From assembly GCF_009617595.1 (NCBI RefSeq), contig NZ_WIXK01000008.1:62001-126000 (forward strand): a stretch of 64,000 bases of DNA, written 5' to 3'. The notes beneath the pieces were generated by a model, which had not been told where the DNA came from, ran no database searches, and saw only the letters and a list, made by a program, of their open reading frames with translations. Below, one piece after another: positions 52,800 to 62,000 of the stretch. The translations under genes were made by a program, and so were the position numbers. Numbering within the stretch: the first letter of the stretch is position 1; each line of letters opens with the position of its first letter. The DNA comes from Tritonibacter aquimaris (lineage in GTDB: Bacteria; Pseudomonadota; Alphaproteobacteria; Rhodobacterales; Rhodobacteraceae).

Positions 52800-54905
52800 A
52801 TGTCCGGGTCGATTCAAGATACATTCTTTGAGGAGTGTGAAGACCTCCTCGAAGCGATGGACGAGGGTCTGACCGCCATTGAAGGTGGCGAACAAGACCC
52901 GGAGGTGGTGAACGCGGTGTTTCGGGCTGTCCACTCCATCAAAGGCGGCGCGGGTGCGTTTGGTCTCGATGAACTGGTGGCTTTTGCCCATAAATTCGAA
53001 ACCGTGTTTGACGAGTTGCGCAGCGGTAAGCTGCAGTTTGATGGTGAGCTGATCCAGCTTTTGCTGCGCTCCAGCGACCATCTTGCGGATCTCGTCGCCA
53101 CAGCGCGTGATGGCGGTAGCACCGATGAGGCACACCACAATGTGCTGATCGAGGCGCTGCTCAAATACATTCCGGAAGAGGAAGAAGATCTCACGTTTGA
53201 ACCCATGGGTCTGGGTGGTGCTTTTGCGCCTGCTCCGCTGATGGATGAATCAGAAAAAACCTACGAGATCCGCTTCCATCCGCTCAAGGAAATGTATGGC
53301 ACGGGCAATGAACCGTTTTTTCTGTTTCAGGCACTTTCTGAACTTGGTGAACTTGAGATCACGCTGAACGATAGCGAGTTGCCCGGTTTTGACAGCATTG
53401 ATGTTTCCGAGAGCTATCTCTCCTGGGATCTCAAGCTGGTCAGTTCCGAACCACGTTCTTCTATTGAATCGGTGTTTGAATTTGTCGAGGGGCTCTGTGA
53501 ATTGACTATTTCATCTGATTCCGACGTCGAAGACGACGCCAATGCTCTGGCTGCTCTGAATGCGGCGTTTGGCACCGATGATGCAGCTGATGCATCGCCG
53601 GAGGCACCCGCCCCTTTTGAGCCACCGGTCCCCGCAGCAGAAGCTACCCCTTCGGCCCCGGTCGAAGAAAAGGCAGCTGCTCCCAAGGCAGAGACCGCCA
53701 AATCTGAGCAACGAGGCCCAAAGCCTACGCTCCGTGTCGATCTTGAGCGGGTAGACCGGTTGATCAATGCCGTGGGAGAACTGATTATCAACCACTCCAT
53801 GTTGGCACAACAAATTGCCAACCTGGATGCGGGGGATGTCCGTGACGTAGAAACGGAACTCGAAGGGTTTAAAAACCTCGCCCGTGATATTCAGGAAGGG
53901 GTGATGTCTATTCGCGCCCAACCTGTAAAGCCGCTGTTTCAGCGGATGGCGCGGATCGTGCGCGAAGCCTCTTCGGCAACCGGTAAAACCGCCAAACTGG
54001 TAACCGAAGGCGAAGCAACCGAGGTCGACAAGACAGTGATCGAGCGCTTGTCGGACCCGCTGACCCACATCTTGCGCAATGCAGTGGATCACGGTGTTGA
54101 AAAACCTGACGATCGCGAAGCCGCTGGCAAAGATCGCACCGGCGAAATCCGTCTGACAGCCTCACACCGGTCTGGCAGCGTTTGCATCGAGATCAAAGAC
54201 GACGGCGCGGGTGTTAATCGCACGCGGGTGAAACAGATCGCGATCGAAAAAGGCCTGATCCCGGAAAACGCCGAGCTGTCAGATTCTGAGATCGACAACC
54301 TGTTGTTTATGCCGGGTTTCTCGACCGCTAAAGAGGTTTCAAACCTCTCAGGTCGTGGCGTGGGTATGGATGTTGTGAAAAATGCGGTGACCGGTCTGGG
54401 GGGGCGCATCAATATCTCCTCCACTCCCGGTCAGGGCTCAACATTCACCATCATTCTTCCGCTTACTCTTGCGGTGATGGATGGCATGGTCGTGTCGGTT
54501 GCAGATCAGACCATGGTGGTTCCGATCACATCTATTGTCGAAACCATGCGTGGCAGCGACGATATGATCAACAACCTGGGCGCTGATGGCACCTTGTTGT
54601 CGATCCGCGGGAACTTTGTTCCGATCTGCGATGTGGCTGGCGCGCTTGGTCTGCGGCACAACTACGATCAGCCTCCGGGCGTCTATCTCTTGGTTGAGAC
54701 GGAAACCGGTGAGCGCAGCGCCTTGGCGGTGGATGACATCTTTGATCAGCGTCAGGTCGTCATCAAAAGCCTCGACGGTGTCTGTGGAAACATTCCCGGC
54801 GTCGCTGCAGCAACCATCCTGGGTGACGGTAAAATCGCCATGATCCTTGATCCCGAAAGCATCATTGCGGCATCGCCTGCAGCTGCGGCTGCGGTGGGCT
54901 TCTGA
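52800..54905 (+). CDS. cheA: Chemotaxis histidine kinase CheA
   Basis: A protein of 701 residues. The HPt domain has phospho-His45 (VFRAVHSIKGGAGAFG). A P2-like segment (EIRFHPLKEMYGTGNEPFFL) and an Ala/Pro/Glu linker follow. The dimerisation domain is next (VDRLINAVGELIINHSMLAQ), then the ATPase with DPLTHILRNAVDHGVE and FSTAKEVSNLSGRGVGMDVV. The C-terminal CheW-like domain completes it. It phosphorylates the two CheY proteins. Confidence 0.96.
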   Translation: MSGSIQDTFFEECEDLLEAMDEGLTAIEGGEQDPEVVNAVFRAVHSIKGGAGAFGLDELVAFAHKFETVFDELRSGKLQFDGELIQLLLRSSDHLADLVATARDGGSTDEAHHNVLIEALLKYIPEEEEDLTFEPMGLGGAFAPAPLMDESEKTYEIRFHPLKEMYGTGNEPFFLFQALSELGELEITLNDSELPGFDSIDVSESYLSWDLKLVSSEPRSSIESVFEFVEGLCELTISSDSDVEDDANALAALNAAFGTDDAADASPEAPAPFEPPVPAAEATPSAPVEEKAAAPKAETAKSEQRGPKPTLRVDLERVDRLINAVGELIINHSMLAQQIANLDAGDVRDVETELEGFKNLARDIQEGVMSIRAQPVKPLFQRMARIVREASSATGKTAKLVTEGEATEVDKTVIERLSDPLTHILRNAVDHGVEKPDDREAAGKDRTGEIRLTASHRSGSVCIEIKDDGAGVNRTRVKQIAIEKGLIPENAELSDSEIDNLLFMPGFSTAKEVSNLSGRGVGMDVVKNAVTGLGGRINISSTPGQGSTFTIILPLTLAVMDGMVVSVADQTMVVPITSIVETMRGSDDMINNLGADGTLLSIRGNFVPICDVAGALGLRHNYDQPPGVYLLVETETGERSALAVDDIFDQRQVVIKSLDGVCGNIPGVAAATILGDGKIAMILDPESIIAASPAAAAAVGF

Positions 54906-54925
54906 TATAAAGCGGAGAAAAAGCA

Positions 54926-55414
54926 ATGCAATCGCAAGCTGAAGTTAAACAGTCTGACCATGAGGTCAAACATACCCAATACAGTGAGTTTGTCAGCTTT
55001 TCGGTGGCAGGCCAGGCTTTCTGTCTGAAAATCACCCAGATCCGCGAAATCCGGCGATGGTCCCCTGTTACCATTCTGCCCCATGCACCGTCTGATGTGC
55101 TGGGCGTGATGAACCTGCGGGGAGCGGTTATTCCGATCTATGATCTGTCCGCACGATTTGGGCTGCATCAGACCGAAGCAACCGAGCGTAACGTGGTCAT
55201 CGTTGTTGCCGTTCACGGCAAACAGGTTGGTCTGTTGGCAGAATCGGTGTCCGAGATCATTTCGATCAACCCGGAAGAAATCCAAGACACGCCGCAGGTC
55301 GATAGCCGCAACACCATGGAATACATTCAGGGCATCATTTCCCACAATGAGACCATGGTGCGGATCATCAATCTCGACGCTGTTATCACTGCTCCGGAAC
55401 AGGTGCTCCATTGA
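54926..55414 (+). CDS. cheW: Chemotaxis coupling protein CheW
   Basis: A protein of 162 residues with the CheW fold (FVSFSVAGQAFCLKITQIRE, then VLGVMNLRGAVIPIYDLSAR). It couples receptors to CheA. Its stop codon overlaps the TTG start of cheR. The gene is 20 bases after cheA with AGCGGAG upstream. Confidence 0.95.
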   Translation: MQSQAEVKQSDHEVKHTQYSEFVSFSVAGQAFCLKITQIREIRRWSPVTILPHAPSDVLGVMNLRGAVIPIYDLSARFGLHQTEATERNVVIVVAVHGKQVGLLAESVSEIISINPEEIQDTPQVDSRNTMEYIQGIISHNETMVRIINLDAVITAPEQVLH

Positions 55415-56268
55415 CAATAGCAAGCCCCATTGATCCAAAAGGTCAGGAGTTCGCCCTGACCGATGCCGACTTTGAGGTCGTGGCTCAATATGCGCACAAG
55501 CATTTTGGGCTTGCGATGTCGAGCAGCAAAAAACCTTTGGTCTCTTCCCGCCTGGCGCGGCGTCTCCGTCACTTGAAAATCAATCGTTTCAAGGACTACA
55601 TCGCCCAGCTGGAAGGCCCCAATGCCGGTGCTGAACGCAATGAGTTACTGTCACTTTTGACCACAAATGTGACCCATTTCTTTCGCGAACCGCACCATTT
55701 TGACACGCTGCGCGATGAGGTCTTCCAGCCTGCGCTCGACAAGGTGCGCCGCGGCGGGCGTCTGCGGGTTTGGTCGGCGGGATGTTCCACCGGGCAAGAG
55801 CCCTATTCGATTGCGATGCTGCTGAAATCCATGTGCCCGGATGCGGACAAGTTGGATGCAAAAATTCTCGGCACCGACATTGACCCGGTTGTGGTGCGCA
55901 AGGCCCAGGCGGCGCAATATCCCACCGATGAGCTGTCTCAGCTCCCGCGGGAATATAAGCCAAGCGATATGAGCGGCGACACCATCCCATCCAGTGTCAC
56001 CTCTCTGGTCACCTTTGGCACGCTGAACCTGATCGAACCGTTCCCGTTCAAAGGCAAGTTCGACGCGATTTTCTGTCGCAACGTGGCGATCTATTTCGAC
56101 ACTCCAACGCAGCAGAAGGTCTGGAGTGCATTCCAACGCGCCCTCAATCCGGGCGGGTATCTTTTCATCGGTCATTCCGAACGGATGTCTGGGCCCGCAT
56201 CAGCCCATTTCAAGACCGCGGGTATTACGACCTACATCAACACGGCTGCCGGTGGGGCATCTGAGTAG
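55411..56268 (+). CDS. cheR: Chemoreceptor methyltransferase CheR
   Basis: A protein of 285 residues. The N-terminal helical domain is followed by the SAM-binding motif RVWSAGCSTGQEPYSIAML. Later motifs are LGTDIDPVVVRKAQ and FDAIFCRNVAIYFDT. The TTG at 55411 overlaps the cheW stop (TTGA), and no better start lies nearby. It methylates receptor glutamates, opposing CheB. Confidence 0.93.
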   Translation: MTIASPIDPKGQEFALTDADFEVVAQYAHKHFGLAMSSSKKPLVSSRLARRLRHLKINRFKDYIAQLEGPNAGAERNELLSLLTTNVTHFFREPHHFDTLRDEVFQPALDKVRRGGRLRVWSAGCSTGQEPYSIAMLLKSMCPDADKLDAKILGTDIDPVVVRKAQAAQYPTDELSQLPREYKPSDMSGDTIPSSVTSLVTFGTLNLIEPFPFKGKFDAIFCRNVAIYFDTPTQQKVWSAFQRALNPGGYLFIGHSERMSGPASAHFKTAGITTYINTAAGGASE

Positions 56269-56298
56269 CCAGTAAAAACGAGCAAACGAGGAAGAAAC

Positions 56299-56685
56299 AT
56301 GAGCCTGAAAGACCAATTGAGAGTGATGGTTGTCGATGACATGTCCACCAGCCGTGGGATCCTGACCCAATGTCTGGATGAATTGGGCATCAGCAACTAT
56401 ATGGTTGAAAACAATGGACAATCAGCCTATGAAAAGCTGACAACAACGCCAGTCCACCTGGTGCTGTCAGATTACAACATGCCGGGTATGGATGGTCTGG
56501 GTCTGCTGAAAGCGCTGCGCGAGCATCGCGTGACCCAACGCGTCGGCTTTATCCTGGTGACGGGTAAACCAACCCCCGAGGTCATTGAGGTTGGCAAGAA
56601 ATTTGGCTTGAACAATATCATTCGCAAGCCATTTACGGTGGCCACGATGAAGCAAGCCATCGAACAAGTTGTAGGTCGCCTGTAA
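56299..56685 (+). CDS. cheY2: Second chemotaxis response regulator CheY
   Basis: A receiver-only protein of 128 residues: MVVDDMSTSR, LVLSDYNMPGMDG with the phospho-Asp, FILVTGKPTP and IIRKPFTV with the Lys. Compared with the first CheY it has the longer 5' spacing typical of motor-binding CheYs (CheY2 in rhizobia). It is followed two bases later by the CheZ/CheT-like gene, which suggests a kinase-phosphatase pairing. Confidence 0.9.
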   Translation: MSLKDQLRVMVVDDMSTSRGILTQCLDELGISNYMVENNGQSAYEKLTTTPVHLVLSDYNMPGMDGLGLLKALREHRVTQRVGFILVTGKPTPEVIEVGKKFGLNNIIRKPFTVATMKQAIEQVVGRL

Positions 56686-56687
56686 AC

Positions 56688-57014
56688 ATGGCTGATCCAG
56701 AGAACGCCATCGACGATCTATGTGCTGTATCAGCACGTGAGATGCGCCAGCTTCAGCAAAAAGTGCAGGTGCTTGAAGATGTCGTGCTGACTGTCTTTGA
56801 GCGTGGCACCAAGCCAAACAGCCAGGAAATCCGCGCGTTACAGGATTTTGACCTTGTGTCCCAAACTCTGGATGGGATGTCGACGTTCTTTGAAACGTTG
56901 CGCACGCAAAGCGCAAAAACCGGTGCAGCGGATATCACGCAGGCCAGCGAAAGCGTAAACCTAGAAAAGCTGCGTCACCGACTGAGCGATCTAAGCTCCC
57001 CGGCTGACGTCTAA
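56688..57014 (+). CDS. cheT: CheZ/CheT-like candidate CheY phosphatase
   Basis: A protein of 108 residues, mostly helical, with coiled-coil character at 16-36. The segment EIRALQDFDLVSQTLDGM contains D55-L-V-S-Q59, the DxxxQ phosphatase motif, in a setting like the QDFQDLTGQ helix of E. coli CheZ. Rhizobial operons end in a comparable gene (cheT). It begins two bases after cheY2 and closes the operon before a strong terminator. It probably dephosphorylates CheY-P; the assignment is by motif and position. Confidence 0.7.
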   Translation: MADPENAIDDLCAVSAREMRQLQQKVQVLEDVVLTVFERGTKPNSQEIRALQDFDLVSQTLDGMSTFFETLRTQSAKTGAADITQASESVNLEKLRHRLSDLSSPADV

Positions 57015-57017
57015 CAC

Positions 57018-57045
57018 AAAGCCCCGCACAAAAGGCGGGGCTTTT
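57018..57045 (+). terminator. Terminator of the che operon
   Basis: AAAGCCCCGC (57018-57027) pairs perfectly with GCGGGGCTTT (57035-57044) over a 7-base loop, ending in four T. Three bases after the cheT-like stop. Confidence 0.9.
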
Positions 57046-57789
57046 ACACGACCGCTCGGATCTGGGCTCAAGTCCGAGCGCGTTGGAGCACTACAGTTGA
57101 GCATCGTGCCAAAGCGTCATTTTCTGCCATCGCAGAAAATGCGGGTTTTCTGATTGCTTATGCGTGTCTCTGGTGTTGTCCCTTTGGCGGAAACACCAGA
57201 GATACCGACGGATAGAAGGCGGTATAGGTTGTCGATCCGTGAGCGTTGTTTACATCAAAGGTTTTGAAACACGCGGAAAATGGCGGTTTTCAATCCTGTT
57301 TGAGCAACGCGTTGAAAATCACATGTTACTGCCTGTTTGAATGTTCCAGCCCGCGCCGAGCCTTGCCCCCGTTGCACGGGTGCAATGTTTTGCGAGGGGG
57401 CAACAGTTTTGCAGGGCGATGGCAGTGCAATGTGATTTTGACCAGACCGTGCTATTGGGGGCGATGGCTCCGGTTTTGTAGCCAGAGCGGGCGGATTGGG
57501 TTCTGGGTGATTTGCCAACAGATGTTCGGCAGCGGTGCTTGTTTCTTGAAACCGAAACCACCTGTGGTTTGGGTCGCGCCGATGATGGGCTTGGCCGATC
57601 CTATGCACCCTTTTGGCGGGCCCAGAAACCAGCGGGGTGAACATCCATTTCAAAGCCTGCGCCTGATCTGCCAGATGTGAGCGGGCGGATGAAATTGATG
57701 ATCTGGTGATTGCGGCCTGAGATTACTATTTTAATGCCGGAGCACAGCTGCCATTGAGGCGGCTAAGAAGCATCGCCAAAGGATAGATC
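57046..57789. other. Long gene-free region with two strong hairpins
   Basis: About 740 bases without a convincing gene. Two perfect inverted repeats lie close together: CATTTTCTGC/GCAGAAAATG (57118-57141) and TCTCTGGTGTT/AACACCAGAGA (57167-57202). An open frame at 57246-57680 and its antisense lack motifs and a ribosome site, and the residue composition is not protein-like. The region could be decayed DNA or hold an RNA gene. Confidence 0.55.
57118..57202. repeat. Pair of perfect inverted repeats
   Basis: The first has 10-bp arms with a 4-base loop (57118-57127, 57132-57141). The second has 11-bp arms with a 14-base loop (57167-57177, 57192-57202). Neither is followed by a T-run. They could fold as one two-hairpin RNA or be remnants of a mobile element end. 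Confidence 0.7.
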
Positions 57790-59055
57790 ATGTCAGATCG
57801 GATTGCAGTCATTGGGTTGGGATATGTTGGCTTACCGCTGGCGGTGGCATTTGGCCAGAAACTGCCCACGCTTGGCTTTGACATTGACGCGGGCCGCGTC
57901 GCGGCGCTGCGTGCGGGCCGCGATGACACCCGTGAGATTTCCGAACACGAACTGGCACAGGCCGATCAGCTGCAGATCAGCAATGCGCCAACAGATCTGG
58001 CCGCCTGCACAATCTATATCATCACGGTGCCAACACCGGTGGATGAGAGCCACCGGCCGGATCTTGGCCCGTTGAAAGCGGCGACGCAGACCGTGGCGGC
58101 TGTGCTGAAAGCGGGTGATCTGGTGATCTATGAATCCACGGTTTATCCCGGCGCAACCGAGGAAGACTGCGTGCCGCTGCTGGAACAGGGCTCTGGGCTT
58201 GTTTTTAATCAAGATTTCCATGTTGGCTACAGCCCCGAGCGGATCAATCCGGGCGACAAAAACCGGCGGCTGGCGGATGTAGTGAAAGTCACGTCAGGTT
58301 CGACACCTGCGGTCGCGGATCGTGTTGATGCGCTGTATCGGCGTATCGTGACGGCGGGCACCCATAAGGCCGAAAGCATCCGGGTGGCCGAAGCGGCGAA
58401 GGTAATCGAAAACAGCCAACGTGATATCAATATTGCGCTGATCAATGAGCTGGCGATGATTTTCAACCGCATGGGAATTGACACAGAAGCGGTGCTGAAG
58501 GCCGCGGGCAGCAAGTGGAATTTCCTCAATTTCCGCCCTGGTCTGGTGGGCGGCCACTGTATTGGTGTGGATCCGTATTACCTGACCCATAAGGCGGAAT
58601 CGCTGGGCTATCATCCTGATATTTTGCTTGCGGGGCGGCGGCTGAATGATGGGATGGGCACCTATGTGGCGCAGCAGATGATCAAGGCGATGATGCAGAA
58701 AGGCTGCGCGGGCCCGGATGCGCGGGTTCTGGTTATGGGTCTGACCTTTAAGGAAAACTGCCCGGATCTGCGCAATACGCGGGTGATTGATGTGATCCGC
58801 GGGATCGAAGGGTTTGGCGTTCAGGTTGATGTGTTTGATCCCGAAGCGGATGCCAAAACAGCCGCCGACGAGCTGGGGATCGAGCTGCTGCAAGAGGTGC
58901 CCGAGGGGGTGTATGGCGGGGTTGTGCTGGCGGTTGCACATGATGCGTTCAAATCACTGAGCGAGGCAGACATCCGCGCCTATGGGCGCGACAACATGGT
59001 GCTGTATGATTTGAAATATGTTCTGCCGGAAGGGCAGTCCGATCTGAGACTTTAA
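57790..59055 (+). CDS. UDP-N-acetylhexosamine 6-dehydrogenase (TviB/WbpA type)
   Basis: A protein of 421 residues of the UDP-glucose/GlcNAc/GalNAc dehydrogenase family. The NAD motif is IAVIGLGYVGLPLAVAFG and the catalytic Cys257 lies in VGGHCIGVDPYYLTH. Sequence features around RPGLVGGHC favour the TviB/WbpO group, which makes UDP-N-acetyl-galactosaminuronate or related acids for surface polysaccharides. No other polysaccharide gene is next to it. GGATAGATC precedes the ATG. Confidence 0.87.
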   Translation: MSDRIAVIGLGYVGLPLAVAFGQKLPTLGFDIDAGRVAALRAGRDDTREISEHELAQADQLQISNAPTDLAACTIYIITVPTPVDESHRPDLGPLKAATQTVAAVLKAGDLVIYESTVYPGATEEDCVPLLEQGSGLVFNQDFHVGYSPERINPGDKNRRLADVVKVTSGSTPAVADRVDALYRRIVTAGTHKAESIRVAEAAKVIENSQRDINIALINELAMIFNRMGIDTEAVLKAAGSKWNFLNFRPGLVGGHCIGVDPYYLTHKAESLGYHPDILLAGRRLNDGMGTYVAQQMIKAMMQKGCAGPDARVLVMGLTFKENCPDLRNTRVIDVIRGIEGFGVQVDVFDPEADAKTAADELGIELLQEVPEGVYGGVVLAVAHDAFKSLSEADIRAYGRDNMVLYDLKYVLPEGQSDLRL

Positions 59056-59062
59056 ATGAAAA

Positions 59063-59082
59063 CGGGGGGCCTTGGCCCCCCG
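59063..59082. terminator. Terminator between convergent genes
   Basis: A 9-bp stem CGGGGGGCC/GGCCCCCCG with a minimal loop (59063-59071, 59074-59082). On the minus strand it is followed by TTTTCATTT, so it chiefly terminates the leftward fusion gene. Confidence 0.75.
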
Positions 59083-59088
59083 CAGTGT

Positions 59089-62000
59089 TTAGGCGATTTG
59101 AACCGCTGGGGTTTTTGCATCCTCAGCCTGGATGCTGCCGTCTTCTGCCACCGTGACCAGCTGGCCCGGATAGAGGCTGCGCAGCCCTTTGCAAGATACC
59201 AGCATCAGCTTGTTCTTTTCGCGGGCAACAATCGACATATGGCTGAGCCAGCCGCCCACTTCGCTGATCACCGCGCCTGCGCTTAGCACCTGTGGCAACC
59301 AAGCGGGGTGGATCATTTTGCACACCATGATGTCACCCTCGCGGAAGCCCTGGAACAGCGTGTCCACATCACTGCCGTCATCGGCAAAGTCATCTGAAAC
59401 GATAAAGACACGCCCGGTGACCGTGCCACCCCCGGCAACACAGGTGCCGCCCAGGCTGCCATCGCCCGCAGTTGCCGCCGCGCCCAGCGACAGCAATTCG
59501 ATGTCACGCAGGGTGATCGAGACCTCGGATGGTGACAGCTTGCGGCGCAGCTCTTCTTTGGATTTGCGCGCGGTGGTCAGATCGGTCAGCTGCTCGTTCT
59601 CGTTCCAATCCGCGTCAAGGATTTCATCCAGGGTGAGGAAGAACAACAGATCTTCGAGACCGGTCTGCTGACCCAAGGCAACAAGGGCCTGGCGCAGCTC
59701 AGCGAGAAGGCGCAGCGCTTCGTGTTTTGCCTGTTCTTTCAGATCCTGGAAGGCCAGGGCCAGATCCAGAGTGTCTTGCAGTTCGGCGGGCACGTCTTTT
59801 GGCAGCGCCGGGGTTCCGTGCATCGACGAGATCGGGCTTTGCAGCAGGTTTTGCAACAAAGAGGGAGCCTCAGCGTAGCGGGGCGCGCTCAGCTCATAGT
59901 CGAACATGGAGCGATGTCCCATCACCGCAAGCGCGGCCTTTTTATCCCCTTTGCAGCGGGCCAGCATGCTGGCGGGCGCATGGGGCGTTTCGGCCTGGAG
60001 CAGGTAGCTGCGCAGGCTGGTATCACCTGCGGTTGCCGCCTGTGCTTCGCTCATGGTGAAGCTGGCAAGAATGTTGATCTTTTCGGCTTCGACGTAGATG
60101 TCCTGCACAAATTCATCGCGCAGTTTTGTGATTGTTTTCAACAGCTCAGCACGTGGCAGGGCCGTGTAATCAAGCGCCTGCCAATAGGCGAGTTCTGTGT
60201 GGAAGTTCGGCAGAATTTCCGTTTTGAACTGCTTCAGATAGGGGCTTGCGCGTTTGCGCAGCTGCTTGGCCTGGCTGGCAGAAAGCGCCAGTGCCATGTA
60301 GGATTTGATCTTGCGATCCACAAAGGTTTTGCCAAAGAGGTTCACCAGATGGCTGCCGGGCTCTTCCTTGAGCTTGTAGGGCACAGACAATGCGCGGCAG
60401 GCCTGATCCAGGCTGCCACCGGGCGCCCAGACATGCGTCATCAGATCAAAGGAGAGCGGCGTGGGGCGGGGCAGAACTTCGGACATTTCATCCTGTTCCA
60501 GCACCACCTCATCCGGGTCACACTCACCAAACCGGCCGAGGATATCGCGCCATTCGGCGCTGCGCTGTTTCTGTTCCGCGGTGCCAAGCGACAAAGTGGT
60601 GATGTCGCGGCTTTGCAGAATGCGGAACTGGCCGTTTTCATAAGCCCATTCAACATCTTGCGGCGTGTCAAACAGGGTTTCGATCTGACGGCCCATGTCG
60701 AGGAGCGCGCTAAAGTCTGGCAGATCGCCTTCGGCGTCAGAAACCATCTGGCCCGAGAAGCGACCAAACCGGGCAACTTTGGGGGTGACGCGGCCAGATA
60801 CCAGCGCCTCGCCGTTGCCTTCGACCCATTCGATCATGGTCATACCCGGTGCAAGCGGATCTTGCGTGAACAAAACGCCCGCAATTTCCGCATCAACCAT
60901 TTCCTGAACCAAAACATTGGCCTGGCCGATGTCACCGTCTTTTTCATAGCTTTGGCTACGGGCTGAGGTGAAGCTTTCATGCACGTGGTTCAGCGCAGAG
61001 AGCATGCTGTCGCCGGTGACATCCAAAACCGAGTCAAACACACCTGCAAAGCTTTGATCGGCCCCATCTTCGTTGCTGGCAGAGCTGCGCACGGCGCTGG
61101 GTTTTTCACCCATTTCTTTCCAGATGGTACGGGCAAAGGCTTCTTTGCCCTGTTCAGGCAGCTGGGCGAGATGATCAAGCGCCGGTCCTTTGACAACAAC
61201 ACCGTTTGGCACTGGCAGGCCCGCGTTTTTCAACACGGACAGACGCAGGGCTTTGTTGCCCGCTTCGGACAAGGCGGCGGTGTCGTTCAGCGCGTGCACG
61301 TTTTGCGGCAGTTTTGGCGCCGCAAGCGCGCGAGTGCGTGCTTTTGCGGATTTGGTTGCGTTGTTCCACATGCCAACCACATAGGCGCGTTGGGCCAAAA
61401 GCAACGTCAGGCTGAAGCACAGGTAGGCATTGGCGGCAAAGTTCAGTCCAACAACCATGGCAAAGATAATCGGCAGACCCAGCCCCATCCAAAGCATCTT
61501 TTGGCGACGTGTCTTTGCAATGGCCCAGAGAAGATAAACGCCTGCCAGTGCGGTAAAGACAATCGGGGTGATGTAGTAGGGATCAGCTGCGCCAATGTCT
61601 TTGGCCCATAGGAACGGCACGGCGAGCGCTTGCGCCGCTTGACCCGCGGCAGAGACGCCCAGCATCATGATCGGCAGGAACGCCAGCGCCAGCATATTGC
61701 GCATGGGTGTCAGGCCCTTATCCGCATAAAAGGCCTGAATGGCGCGGGCTTTGCGCACCGGATCAGCAGAAAGGCGCGCTTTTAGCTCTTTGAGCTCATC
61801 TTTGGTGGCGGCGGTGATCAGCTGGTCGCGCTCGGATTTCAGGGCGATGGGCAGCACCAGCAGGCGCGTGACCAGGGACAGCGCAAACAGGCCAATCAGG
61901 ATATGCGCGTTATTGTGGCTCCAGACCAGTGCGGCTGCCAGCGCGGCGATGGCTTTGTCCCACAGGCCCTGGTTTTGATCGGCGAGCCATTCTTTCACAT

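Noticed and set aside
57246-57680. 144-codon open frame after the che operon
   Set aside because: Cys/Trp-rich translation without motif, no ribosome site, and no match to codon use of neighbouring genes.
59722-60966. 414-codon rightward open frame antisense to the fusion gene
   Set aside because: It is a shadow frame with no motif or ribosome site; the leftward frame carries clear dikinase motifs.
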